A stretch of 64,000 bases of DNA, from contig JANRKK010000036.1 in the NCBI GenBank assembly GCA_033763555.1, positions 1-64,000 of the forward strand, read 5' to 3'. The notes under the pieces are model-generated. The model did not search any database. It was not told the DNA's origin and saw nothing but the letters and a program-made list of their open reading frames with translations. Every line of letters begins with the position of its first letter. Position 1 is the first letter of the stretch. Origin of the DNA: JALYJG01 sp033763555. GTDB taxonomy: Bacteria > Pseudomonadota > Alphaproteobacteria > UBA9219. Positions 7,993 through 16,470 of the stretch are shown in pieces. The translations under genes were made by a program, and so were the position numbers.

Positions 7993-9192
7993 ATGTCTCG
8001 CAAAAGCGCTTTTCAGGCCGACATCATCATTGTGGGCGGCGGGCCCTCGGGCCTCAGCCTGGCCACCAGCCTCGGTGCGGCAGGGCTCGAGACTATCGTG
8101 CTGGAACGCGCGGTGCCGCCTGCAAAAAATACCCGCTTCGACGGGCGGACGCTGGCACTCTCTTTCCGCTCAGCGCAAGTGCTGAAGGCCAGCGGTGTCT
8201 GGCCGCTGATCGAACCATCGGCCTGCCCCATTCTCGATATCCGCATTGCCGACCAGAATTCCCGCGCGTATCTCGATTTTCACCATAAAGACATCGGCAA
8301 CCCTTTCGGATGGATTGTTGAACATCATCTGTTCCGCGCCGCCTTGGAAAAACGCGTCCACCCGATGAAAGCCGTACGCGTTGTTGCGCCTGCCATCGTG
8401 CGCGGCATGGATTTCGATAGTGCTTTAGCGCGCACCACACTGGAAGACGGGCAGGTCTTTTCGGCGCCTTTAGTCATCGGCGCGGACGGGCGCAACTCGG
8501 CCTGCCGTGAAGCTGCAGGTATCGAAACCTATGGATGGGATTACGGCCAGACGGCCATCGCCTGCGTTATCCGCCACAGCCTGCCACATCAGAATATCGC
8601 GGTGGAACATTTCCATCCCGGCGGGCCTTTCGCCACCCTGCCGATGACGAAACAACGCACTTCGATTGTCTGGACAGAAAAAACAAAAACAGCCGAAGCG
8701 CTCATGGAAATGAACAGAGAAAAATTCACCAAAATTTTACAGACAAAAGTCGAAGATTGGTTGGGTGATATTGAATTGCTGGGCGAGCCTTTCGTCCATC
8801 CGGTATCGTTGCAGCATGCAAAAACCTACACCGCGCCGCGCCTGGCGCTGATCGGCGATGCGGCGCACAGCATCCACCCTATCGCGGGACAAGGGTTTAA
8901 TCTCGGCATGGGCGATATTGAGGCGCTGACGGATGTGCTGGCAAAAGCCGTGCGGCTGGGGCTTGATCTCGGTTCGCCGGACGTCCTGCGGCGCTATGAA
9001 AAACGGCGCAAGGCAGAAAATGGTAATATGGTGCTGGCGACCGACGGATTGGTACGGCTTTTCTCCAACGCCATCCTACCTATGCAGGCCGCGCGGCGCT
9101 TCGGCCTTGGCGCTGTGCAAAATATGCCCGCGCTGAAACGCTTCTTCATGCGCACGGCGATGGGAATCGGAAAAGAAAAGCGAAGCGCCTAA
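7993..9192 (+). CDS. FAD-dependent ubiquinone-biosynthesis hydroxylase (UbiH/UbiF/COQ6 family)
   Basis: Class A flavin monooxygenase of 399 residues expected to hydroxylate the ubiquinone ring precursor at the membrane. The FAD-binding GxGxxG motif is IIVGGGPSGLSLA (residues ~12-24). The second FAD motif is GDAAHSIHPIAGQGFNLGMGD (residues ~290-310, given here in family form: GD-x(5)-HP-x-AGQG-x-N-x-G). The NADPH/FAD DG motif is VIGADGRNSACRE (~residue 165). The sequence cannot tell which ring position is modified (UbiH, UbiF, UbiI or UbiL), so no symbol is given. The gene stands alone, divergent from secA, with paired inverted repeats in its leader. Confidence 0.88.
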   Translation: MSRKSAFQADIIIVGGGPSGLSLATSLGAAGLETIVLERAVPPAKNTRFDGRTLALSFRSAQVLKASGVWPLIEPSACPILDIRIADQNSRAYLDFHHKDIGNPFGWIVEHHLFRAALEKRVHPMKAVRVVAPAIVRGMDFDSALARTTLEDGQVFSAPLVIGADGRNSACREAAGIETYGWDYGQTAIACVIRHSLPHQNIAVEHFHPGGPFATLPMTKQRTSIVWTEKTKTAEALMEMNREKFTKILQTKVEDWLGDIELLGEPFVHPVSLQHAKTYTAPRLALIGDAAHSIHPIAGQGFNLGMGDIEALTDVLAKAVRLGLDLGSPDVLRRYEKRRKAENGNMVLATDGLVRLFSNAILPMQAARRFGLGAVQNMPALKRFFMRTAMGIGKEKRSA

Positions 9193-9446
9193 ACTTGGGG
9201 CTGCAATCCACTGGAAATCTGTGCCACCTGCGGCATTTCGGTAAGCCGCTTGGCTTGGTCATAAGTAAGCCTTGCGGATACGAAAAAACCTTCGGCAAGC
9301 CGCATCTGATCTTTGCTGTGTGGAGATGGAACTATTTCCGCACCCAAATTTTTATTCGTTGTGTGATGTCTGTTGCGCAGGCACGAGCAACCTTCAAACG
9401 GCTTGATCCATTGTTCGCGGCCCCTATATCGGGATAAACATGACAA
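9189..9446 (-). CDS. Small hypothetical ORF, possibly part of a frameshifted gene
   Basis: An 85-codon ORF whose stop overlaps the UbiH-family stop by four bases. The C-terminal part (AEGFFVSARLTYDQAKRLTE) looks like ordinary protein, while the N-terminal part is less convincing. A second minus-strand frame (9332-9523), starting at MRQRSKRRRKIPTVFLKEL, ends near an A5T3 tract at about 9346-9353 where the first frame could take over. A single frameshift there would join them into one gene of roughly 110 residues. I recognise no family. The remaining 9524-9599 stretch before the OmpA-type gene is AT-rich, with no further feature seen. Confidence 0.3.
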   Translation of the reverse strand: MSCLSRYRGREQWIKPFEGCSCLRNRHHTTNKNLGAEIVPSPHSKDQMRLAEGFFVSARLTYDQAKRLTEMPQVAQISSGLQPQV

Positions 9447-9599
9447 TCGATTACGCCGCCTCTTTTTAATTCTTTCAAAAAAACGGTTGGTATTTTCCGA
9501 CGACGTTTAGAGCGTTGACGCATAATGAATTCCCTTAAAATTTAAACCTTGGGAACTCTATAGCAAATTTTCAGGAAAGTGGACTCAAGAAATCAGACT

Positions 9600-12500
9600 C
9601 TAATTAACCTTAACATCCACCCTATCCGGGTCGCCGCTGGGCACATTGGCGCCAAGCGCCCGAACATCGATGCGCGCGCTGGAAATGCCCTTGGCAGTGA
9701 GAAAGTCGCGCACCGCAAGCGCGCGGGAAAGCGACAGGCGTCGCGCATCGCGCGGCGAGGTGCTGGTGCCAACATCGGCATAGGCGGTCAGCGTCACGCG
9801 TACATCGCCATTCGCATTCAGTACCGAGGCCAGCTTGTCGAGATTGGGCACGGCCTTGTTGCCGATATTGTCCGAGCCGCGCGTGAAGCTGAAAGTGGAG
9901 ATCGACGGATCCAGCGTGAAGTGATTGCCGGGGATGAGCGGACGACCGCCTGTGGCCTTGAGACCCGAGGAAGTTTCCGCCGTATCGCGCAGCATGGGCG
10001 CGGCCAGCGGCGTGGTTCCCGCAGGCAGGTCGGCAGCCGTCGCCGGAGCCATGGGGCTTTCACCGGGCGCAGGCACAGGCGGCAGGGCGGAAGGTTCAGG
10101 CGGCGCAGCGAAGGGCTTGGACGGTTTCAGTTGCGGCATCGTGCCTGTTTCCAGCGGCGGCAAAGGGCCTGTGGGCAGGCGCGGCGTGGTCAAAGCGCCG
10201 CCGCTGACGCTGGGGGTCGGCGCAGCCTGAGGCGCAGGAGCTTCCGCAGGCGTGGAGACGAGAGAGGGCAAGGGGCCGCCACTGGTTCCGCCTGCCAGAG
10301 GCGCCACGCAGGCGACCGCGCCGCCGCCATTGGTGCCCGAGCAGCTCCATGTCCAGGGACCGCGGCCATTAACGGCGCTGGCGATACCTGCCGAACACAG
10401 CGCGCTGCGCGGCGTGGTTAAAGTCGGCACGCCGCTGGCGGAACCGCAAACGCCCGTGATCGGCGCAGGCGGTTGCAGGGGCGCGGTGCAGCTGACGCTC
10501 ATCCCGCCATTTTCGCCAAGGCAATTCCAGTTCCAGGGGCCCTGCCCGCTGACGGCTGTCGCCGTTCCCCCGGTGCAAAGATCATCCATCGGCTGCACCA
10601 GAGCGGCGACGCCATTCGCGTTGCCGCACAACCCGTTCACCGACGGGCCGGGCGGCGGCGGAGCCGGAGGCACATCTTTTTGCGCCGAGCAGGATGTCGC
10701 CGCGCCACCGTTCAGGCCGCCGCATGTCCATGTCCAGGGGCCCTGGCCATACACATTGCTGGCCACGCCGCTGTCGCAGAGATTGGCAGCAGGAGCGGAA
10801 ATTGTTGTCGCACTGGCGGCAGCGCCACAGGAACCATCGACCCGCGTCTGCGCCTGCGAAGCGGCCGAGCAACTGACGCTTACGCCGCCACCGGAGCCGA
10901 CACAACTCCACATCCAAGGGCCTGTGCCCTGCACGCCTGTCGCTGTGCCGGAATTGCAAAGCCCTGTGGCAGGCGCGCTGCGCTGCACGGAACCGTTGGT
11001 CGCGCCGCAAGCGGCATCGGTGAATTTCGGCGCTTCGCACGAGGCTTTATGCTTGCCCTTGGTGCAGTTCCACTGCCATGGGCCGCTGCCGCGCACCGCG
11101 CTGGCTTTTCCGGAAGCGCACAGGCTTTCCGACGGCGCTTCAGATGTTCCCGTTCCGGATACCGTACCGCAAGCAGCCTTCTCTTCCGCCACCGTCACGG
11201 CTGCGGCAGGCGCAGCCTTGGGTGCAGGGGCTTCGGTTGTTTTGGAGGAACCGGAAGACAGGCTGCCAACTCCTTGCGAGGAGGGTGACAGAGTCGAACA
11301 GGGAATGTCATGCCCTTCGACATCGCAGCTCCAATGCCAAGGGCCGTCGCCGCGCACCGCGCCGGGCTTGCCCTTGCTGCACAAATCTTTTTCCGGCGCA
11401 CCGAAGGCGATGCGCTCGGACGCCGCACCACAAGCCGGATGATGCGCTTTCGCCGCACGATGCGCGGGCGGCGCGGGTGCGGCTGTTTCTTCCGAAGTCG
11501 CGCTTTCCTGCAAAGCAGGCGCAGGAACGGGTGTGGAATCCGATGCTTCGGCCGAAGCGGGCGCGCTGCCCAAAGGCGCCGTGCAGCTTTGGCTGTCACC
11601 GCCGCCTGTGCCTGCGCAGTTCCACGACCAGGGGCCAACGCCTGTTACGCGTGATGCAGCGCCCGAAGCGCAGAGATTTTCACCCGGCGCTTCAGCGACA
11701 GGAACGCCGTTCGCGCTACCACAAGCACCATTGATGCTGATCGGTGCGGTGCAGGAAACTGCCGCGCCGCCATTCGCGCCGCTGCACGCCCAGTTCCATG
11801 GGCCACCGCCCGTCACTGACGAAGCGCGGCCAACACTGCACAAATCCTTGATCGGCGCTTCGCGATGGCTGACGCCCGAAGCCGGGCCGCAAACCGCATC
11901 CTGCCGCGGCGCGGCCGAGCAGGTCGCCGCCGCACCGCCATGTAGACCGGAACATGTCCAGTTCCAGGGGCCGCTGCCTGTCACGGCGCTGGCGTAGCCT
12001 GCCGCGCACAAATCGCTCATCGGCATGTCGCTGGCATCGGTGTTGTTGGCCGCACCGCAAGCGCCATCGATCTTCGCCGTTGCGCTGCAAGCTGCCGCAT
12101 GGCCGCCATTCTTGCCCGAGCAGGCCCAGTTCCAGGGTCCTTCGCCGCTAACGCGGCTGGGAATACCGCGGGCGCAGAGGCCGGATGTGGGGGCCTGCCC
12201 CGTCGCGCCGCCAGAAGCGGCACCGCAGACGCCATCTTCAGCCATAGGCGCGGATGGGCTGGGAGCAGTGGTGGTGGTTGCAATGGCAGGCGCGGGTGTC
12301 GCCGAAGGCAGCGCAGGCGCAGCGCAGGAAACGATCATACCGCCATTCAGGCCACGGCAGTTCCAGCGCCATGGCCCGTCGCCGCTGACACTGCTGGCTT
12401 CACCGGATGCGCATAAATCACCATAAGGCGCGGACGCCATGGCCAACCCGTTCGCGCTGCCGCAAGCGCCATCGCCCTGCGACAAGGCCGGAGCCTGATA

Positions 12501-13448
12501 GGCAGGCGCCGTTTCAGAAGGAGCCGCAAAGCTTGTGGCCGATGATGAAGGAGCCGTCAGCGGCGCCGCGCCAGCATCACCTTCGGGCGGCGCGCAGCTG
12601 TTGCTGACCCAGACATCCTGCAAGCTGCTGCCGGGACAGGCGATGCGGGTTTCACCGCGAATCTGGCCCGTGAAGCTGGCGGGATAGCCCGCCTCGGTGC
12701 AGTTTTTCACCCAGGATTCGGAACGCGGCGTGCAGCCATCAGCATCGGGAACGGCTGGAGCCACGGGCGCCGAAATTGTTGGCGCTGGCGACGATGAAGT
12801 TGAAGCGGGCGCCGAAGATGAAGCGCGTGGAACCTCGACACCGCCGATAAAGGTGCCGGATGATGAAGGCGCTGCTGAAGGTTGCGACGCGATTTGCGAT
12901 ACGGGCGCCGCCGCGCCATCGAGAGGCATGCCACCGGATAAATCTTTCGGTTCGCGTCCGGGTTCATACTGAACGCCAGGTTCAGGCACGGAAACGGGGC
13001 GCGGCGGAACAGCATCGGATGCAGGCGCAGACGCCGCAGCCATGCCTGCGGCACCCGGCAGCTGTGGTGGCTTGAGCGGCGTTCCGACTTCTTCACCGCT
13101 TTTCTGCAGGACAAGCTTCATGCCCTGCATCATCATCAGATTGGTGGCGCTGGATTTCGGCGCGGCGGCAAGCGAGGGTGCGACAGCAGGCGGCGTTAAG
13201 ACCGATGCAGGCGGCGGTGCGGCTTTTTTCGGTGGATGGGCTGTCAGCACATCCTCAAGCGTCATCTGCCCGGCTTTCAACGGCCTGTTGAATGCCGGAA
13301 CATTGGGCGGCGGGGGCGACGGCACGGCCTGCTCGAGATAGGTTTCGACAGCGGCCTGCGCTGCGCCTGTCCAGCCACAAAGAAGCACGGCCGCCAGCAA
13401 GGCGAGCCCGGTTTTTTCTGTTATTTTTGAACAGCGAAGGAAGGACAT
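9600..13448 (-). CDS. Large secreted protein with 11 four-cysteine repeats and C-terminal OmpA-like domain
   Basis: About 1282 residues. The signal peptide (MSFLRCSKITEKTGLALLAAVLLCG..., cleavage after AAQA) is followed by a low-complexity Pro/Ala/Ser region. Then come about 11 copies of a ~50-residue unit of the form CGxAxG...LCxxGxASxVxGxGPWxWxCxGxNGGxxxxCxA, each with four cysteines and a GPWxW core. Units 1-5 and 8-11 are nearly contiguous; units 6 and 7 are set off by Ala/Pro/Ser linkers. After a second Pro-rich linker, the last ~130 residues form an OmpA-like peptidoglycan-binding domain (FSFTRGSDNIGNKAVPNLDKLA, TLTAYAD, RRLSLSRALAVRDFL). It is probably anchored to peptidoglycan with the disulfide-rich repeats in the periplasm or at the surface. 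Start chosen at 13448 to give a clean signal peptide; a GTG at 13478 is also in frame. Confidence 0.8.
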   Translation of the reverse strand: MSFLRCSKITEKTGLALLAAVLLCGWTGAAQAAVETYLEQAVPSPPPPNVPAFNRPLKAGQMTLEDVLTAHPPKKAAPPPASVLTPPAVAPSLAAAPKSSATNLMMMQGMKLVLQKSGEEVGTPLKPPQLPGAAGMAAASAPASDAVPPRPVSVPEPGVQYEPGREPKDLSGGMPLDGAAAPVSQIASQPSAAPSSSGTFIGGVEVPRASSSAPASTSSSPAPTISAPVAPAVPDADGCTPRSESWVKNCTEAGYPASFTGQIRGETRIACPGSSLQDVWVSNSCAPPEGDAGAAPLTAPSSSATSFAAPSETAPAYQAPALSQGDGACGSANGLAMASAPYGDLCASGEASSVSGDGPWRWNCRGLNGGMIVSCAAPALPSATPAPAIATTTTAPSPSAPMAEDGVCGAASGGATGQAPTSGLCARGIPSRVSGEGPWNWACSGKNGGHAAACSATAKIDGACGAANNTDASDMPMSDLCAAGYASAVTGSGPWNWTCSGLHGGAAATCSAAPRQDAVCGPASGVSHREAPIKDLCSVGRASSVTGGGPWNWACSGANGGAAVSCTAPISINGACGSANGVPVAEAPGENLCASGAASRVTGVGPWSWNCAGTGGGDSQSCTAPLGSAPASAEASDSTPVPAPALQESATSEETAAPAPPAHRAAKAHHPACGAASERIAFGAPEKDLCSKGKPGAVRGDGPWHWSCDVEGHDIPCSTLSPSSQGVGSLSSGSSKTTEAPAPKAAPAAAVTVAEEKAACGTVSGTGTSEAPSESLCASGKASAVRGSGPWQWNCTKGKHKASCEAPKFTDAACGATNGSVQRSAPATGLCNSGTATGVQGTGPWMWSCVGSGGGVSVSCSAASQAQTRVDGSCGAAASATTISAPAANLCDSGVASNVYGQGPWTWTCGGLNGGAATSCSAQKDVPPAPPPPGPSVNGLCGNANGVAALVQPMDDLCTGGTATAVSGQGPWNWNCLGENGGMSVSCTAPLQPPAPITGVCGSASGVPTLTTPRSALCSAGIASAVNGRGPWTWSCSGTNGGGAVACVAPLAGGTSGGPLPSLVSTPAEAPAPQAAPTPSVSGGALTTPRLPTGPLPPLETGTMPQLKPSKPFAAPPEPSALPPVPAPGESPMAPATAADLPAGTTPLAAPMLRDTAETSSGLKATGGRPLIPGNHFTLDPSISTFSFTRGSDNIGNKAVPNLDKLASVLNANGDVRVTLTAYADVGTSTSPRDARRLSLSRALAVRDFLTAKGISSARIDVRALGANVPSGDPDRVDVKVN
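10297..12484 (-). repeat. Coding tandem repeats: 11 units of ~50 codons (CGxAxG...GPWxWxC...NGGxxxxC)
   Basis: Eleven diverged copies of a ~150-165 bp unit lie within the OmpA-type gene. The invariant positions are the first Cys-Gly pair, the LC pair, GPWxWxC and the final Cys. Two spacers (about 11300-11560) interrupt the array. The copies differ enough in DNA that recent expansion is not obvious. Confidence 0.85.
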
Positions 13449-13586
13449 CGGCGAACAGAACCCGTCACGAATCGACACCCAAATGTTCTAATGGCATCGG
13501 GCCGCCTAGTCGATAGCGATTATTAGGAAAAAACCGCGTATTCAGGCTTTAAAAGCAGGCTGTTGCCGCAAATCCAGAGCGCGGCC

Positions 13587-13898
13587 CTAGCGGGAGGATT
13601 CGACCATCGCTTCCCTGTATGCCAGCGGCGTCAAGGGATAGCGGTTGGCGGGGTCAACATTGATCAGGCGGTTAGGATTGACGTCTTGCGGATGGGGATA
13701 ACATTCCGAATAGCCCATGGTGGAATAGCACCAGCTTTCATGTTGGGCGATCTGGCTTTCGGTATCGGCGGGCGGTTCTTCGCCGGGCTTTGTGCCCCAG
13801 ATGCCCAAGGCCGCGCCACCAAGCCCAATGACTGTGCCATTGCAACCTGACAAAATCAGTGCAGCGAGAATAAGGGACGAAAAGGAAACGAACTTCAT
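13587..13898 (-). CDS. Small predicted lipoprotein of unknown function
   Basis: About 103 residues. The signal MKFVSFSSLILAALILSGCNG carries a lipobox (LSGC, Cys 19). A Gly/Ala-rich stretch (VIGLGGAALGIWG) follows, and then a polar domain with WCYSTMGYSECYPHPQD, which contains two cysteines that could form a disulfide. Start taken at 13898; the upstream in-frame methionine would add nine residues before the signal. Lies between the OmpA-type protein and serB, all on the minus strand but with clear gaps. No family recognised. Confidence 0.6.
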   Translation of the reverse strand: MKFVSFSSLILAALILSGCNGTVIGLGGAALGIWGTKPGEEPPADTESQIAQHESWCYSTMGYSECYPHPQDVNPNRLINVDPANRYPLTPLAYREAMVESSR

Positions 13899-13978
13899 GG
13901 CATACCCGTTGAGGCAATGCCCCACCCCTTCAGACTAATCCGCCCGGGTTAACGAAAGTTTAAGGTTGATTTCCGGCC

Positions 13979-14893
13979 TTAAGACACAATGTCTTGGCTG
14001 CGGTAGCCCTGCGCATAGAGCAGCGCACGCAGATCGGCACAATTCACCTGATGCGCCACGGCGGCGCGGACATGCGGCTTGGCGTGATAGGCGATGCCGA
14101 GCCCGCCACCTGCATTGCAGGCATCCAACATCGGAATGTCGTTGGCGCCATCGCCGACTGTGATGGTTTCGCTCAGCGCCACGCCATGCTGCTTGCAGGC
14201 ATGTTCCAGCAGCGCTTTTTTCGTGTCCTTGTCGAGCACGGGTTCGATAACGCTGCCGGAAATGAGGTTGTTCTCGACCGCCAGCGTGTTGGCATAAGCC
14301 TCATGAAATCCCAGTTTTGCGGCCACAGGCTGGACAAAACAGGTAAAGCCGCCGGAGACAAGCCAGCAGATGGCACCATGTTTTTTCATCGTCGCGATCA
14401 GCGCCTCCGCGCCCGGCATGGGCGTGATGCGTTCCATCACCTTGATCATAAGCGAAGCAGGCTGGCCCTGCAGCAGCGCGACGCGCTCACGCAGGGCTCC
14501 GGCAAAATCAATTTCGCCATTCATGGCGCGTGCCGTGATGGCCGCCACTTTCTCGCGCTGGCCGATCGCATCGGCCATTTCATCCAGCATTTCCTGCTGG
14601 ATGATCGTCGATTCCATATCCGCCAGAAGAAGCTTTTTCCGGCGGCCTTCTACGGGTTGCACGATGACATCAACCTTTTGGCCTTGCAGTTTTTCGACCA
14701 GCAGCGCGCGCAGTTTTTCGGCTGCCAGCCCTTCACAGAAAAGATCGGCGGCTTCGCCTTCCGCCAGCCAGTCGATACGGATATTTTTGGCGCCCTGCCC
14801 TTCGGCATAGGCGACCATATCTTTCAGAAGCGCGGTGGAAAGTCCGGACGGTACGCCTGCGATGAAGGACGCGACGATTGTAGCGGAGGACAT
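13979..14893 (-). CDS. serB: Phosphoserine phosphatase
   Basis: HAD-superfamily phosphatase that releases serine from phosphoserine, the last step of serine biosynthesis. 304 residues. The N-terminal ~85 residues form a regulatory ACT-like part. The catalytic motif I is LLADMESTII (nucleophile Asp92, with Glu at the position usually Asp, as is common in alphaproteobacterial SerB). Motif II is LVSGGFTCF and motif III/IV is TVGDGANDIPML (near residue 248). The C-terminal IAYHAKPHVRAAVAHQV segment is typical of SerB. It begins nine bases after scpB ends and is probably the last gene of the long dgt-to-serB operon. Confidence 0.95.
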   Translation of the reverse strand: MSSATIVASFIAGVPSGLSTALLKDMVAYAEGQGAKNIRIDWLAEGEAADLFCEGLAAEKLRALLVEKLQGQKVDVIVQPVEGRRKKLLLADMESTIIQQEMLDEMADAIGQREKVAAITARAMNGEIDFAGALRERVALLQGQPASLMIKVMERITPMPGAEALIATMKKHGAICWLVSGGFTCFVQPVAAKLGFHEAYANTLAVENNLISGSVIEPVLDKDTKKALLEHACKQHGVALSETITVGDGANDIPMLDACNAGGGLGIAYHAKPHVRAAVAHQVNCADLRALLYAQGYRSQDIVS

Positions 14894-14902
14894 TGCGGAG
14901 AG

Positions 14903-15562
14903 TTACTCGGCCGCGGCGGCTTCCGGTTCATCCCGGATCCAGGCGGCGAAATCATCTTCATCTTCCATGCCGCCATCATCGGCATTGTCGTCTTGTTCGC
15001 GCGGCAGGTTTTCCAGCACAGGCCGCGTATCGAGCAGCCCGGCGGCCTTAAGCTCTTCCACACCCGGCAGGTCTTTCAGCGATTCCAGATTGAAATGGCT
15101 CATGAAATCCGTAGTGGTGTGCCAGGTCAGCGGACGACCCGGCGTTTCACGGCGCTTGCCCGGCTTGATCCAGCCCAGCTCCAGCAGAATGTCCAGCGTG
15201 CCACGGCTGGTTTCCACGCCACGAATGCTTTCGATCTCGGCGCGCGTGATCGGCTGGTGATAGGCGATGATCGCCAGAACTTCGGCAGCAGCGCGCGGTA
15301 ATTTGCGGCGCGGCTGGCGCGTGATTTTCATCTGCCCAGCAAGATCGGATGCCGTGCGGAAGCTCCAATGCCCGTCGGTCTCCACCAGATTCACGCCGCG
15401 CGGCGCGTAATGGTCTTTCAGCGCGCGCAGAAGTTCCGGCACATCCGTGTCCGGCAATTGCGCGGTCAGCATCTCGGCCGACAGCGGCTCGGCGCTGGCG
15501 AACAGAATAGCTTCGAGCAGCCGATATTCCGGTGTCATTTCGAGGGAAGTTTTGCGGCTCAT
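14903..15562 (-). CDS. scpB: Segregation and condensation protein B
   Basis: Winged-helix kleisin-associated protein that joins ScpA and SMC in the bacterial condensin complex for chromosome compaction and segregation. 219 residues. The typical core LLEAILFASAEPLS...LALIAYHQPITRAEI (here AEVLAIIAYHQPITRAEIES) with IRGVETSRGTLDILLELGW and GKRRETPGRPLTW is intact. The C-terminal ~40 residues are acidic (DDNADDGGMEDEDDF), a common non-conserved tail. Start overlaps the scpA stop by four bases, so translation is coupled. Confidence 0.95.
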   Translation of the reverse strand: MSRKTSLEMTPEYRLLEAILFASAEPLSAEMLTAQLPDTDVPELLRALKDHYAPRGVNLVETDGHWSFRTASDLAGQMKITRQPRRKLPRAAAEVLAIIAYHQPITRAEIESIRGVETSRGTLDILLELGWIKPGKRRETPGRPLTWHTTTDFMSHFNLESLKDLPGVEELKAAGLLDTRPVLENLPREQDDNADDGGMEDEDDFAAWIRDEPEAAAAE

Positions 15563-16365
15563 TCGTCGCTCACAATTTGCGGGGTTTCACGGCGGCGCAG
15601 ATATATGGGGGCGCAAGCCCCTTCCTGCTGCAACTCCAGCACGCCGTTCTTAACAAGTTCCAGCGTCGCCGCAAAGGTCGAAGCGATGGCCGAGCGGCGC
15701 TCCAGCGGCGGAACATCTTCACCCATAAAGGGCAGGAAATTCCGCAGGGCGCTCCAGCTCGGCATGACGCCCAGCTGGTTGCGCAAACGCTCAAGGCTTT
15801 CCTCAATGCTGTAAAGCCGCGTCGGGGCGATATTGTAGGCTACAGGCTTGCGGCGGCGCAAAGGTGCAGCCAGCGCCGACAGCAAATCCTGAATGGGCAG
15901 GAAATAAATCGGCTTTTCCTCGACCTCGACCTCTTCCGGCATACCGCGCAGGAAAACATCGAAGCCCAAACGCGGCAGCGCCTGCACCTGTTGCGCGGCC
16001 TTCTGCATCGCTTCGAGCCGCAGCAGCTGGAAGCGCAGCGCTTCGGCCATTTGCGCCGGGTCGGGTTCGCCCGTGTTGGGCGTTTCAACGGGCAGCAGCA
16101 AACGCGATTTCAGGAACGCCAGCCATGCGGCCATCACGAGATAATCAGCAGCAACTTCAAGGCGCAGTTTGCGCGCCGAGGCAATGAAGGCGAGATATTG
16201 TTCGGCCAGCGGCAGGATGGCGATTTTGCCGAGATCAACCTTCTGCTCGCGCGCGAGATTGAGCAGCAGATCGATCGGTCCTTCAAAACCGTCGAGCGCC
16301 AGCACCAGATCCGCCGACGTTGCCGCGGCGAAAGCCTCGCTGGTGTAGGGGGTTACATCGTCCAT
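15559..16365 (-). CDS. scpA: Segregation and condensation protein A (kleisin)
   Basis: Kleisin subunit of the SMC-ScpAB condensin complex. About 268 residues. N-terminal SMC-binding segment LALDGFEGPIDLLLNLAREQKVDL and the helix YLAFIASARKLRLEVAADYLVMAAWLAFLKSRLLLP are canonical; the C-terminal winged-helix segment (FAATLELVKNGVLELQQEG) binds SMC. The start is set at MDDVTPY (16365; the adjacent ATG at 16368 is equally possible). The frame is open up to 16404 but the added residues look non-coding. NagZ ends about 100 bases upstream; scpB overlaps its end. Confidence 0.94.
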   Translation of the reverse strand: MDDVTPYTSEAFAAATSADLVLALDGFEGPIDLLLNLAREQKVDLGKIAILPLAEQYLAFIASARKLRLEVAADYLVMAAWLAFLKSRLLLPVETPNTGEPDPAQMAEALRFQLLRLEAMQKAAQQVQALPRLGFDVFLRGMPEEVEVEEKPIYFLPIQDLLSALAAPLRRRKPVAYNIAPTRLYSIEESLERLRNQLGVMPSWSALRNFLPFMGEDVPPLERRSAIASTFAATLELVKNGVLELQQEGACAPIYLRRRETPQIVSDE

Positions 16366-16470
16366 CATCACGATCAAATAGCCTGAATGAAATGCGTGTC
16401 CCACAGGGACGAATCATCTTCAAAATCGCATAAAACAGCGCTTTCCGGCAAGTTTTATCGGGCCCAAAGG

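Noticed and set aside
10252..11442. Long plus-strand open frame opposite the four-cysteine repeats
   Set aside because: It is antisense to the strongly patterned OmpA-type gene, and its own apparent repeats are only the reverse reading of the GPWxW units.
14370..14810. Plus-strand open frame opposite serB
   Set aside because: The minus strand carries clear SerB motifs; the plus frame is an Arg/Ser/Ala-rich shadow.
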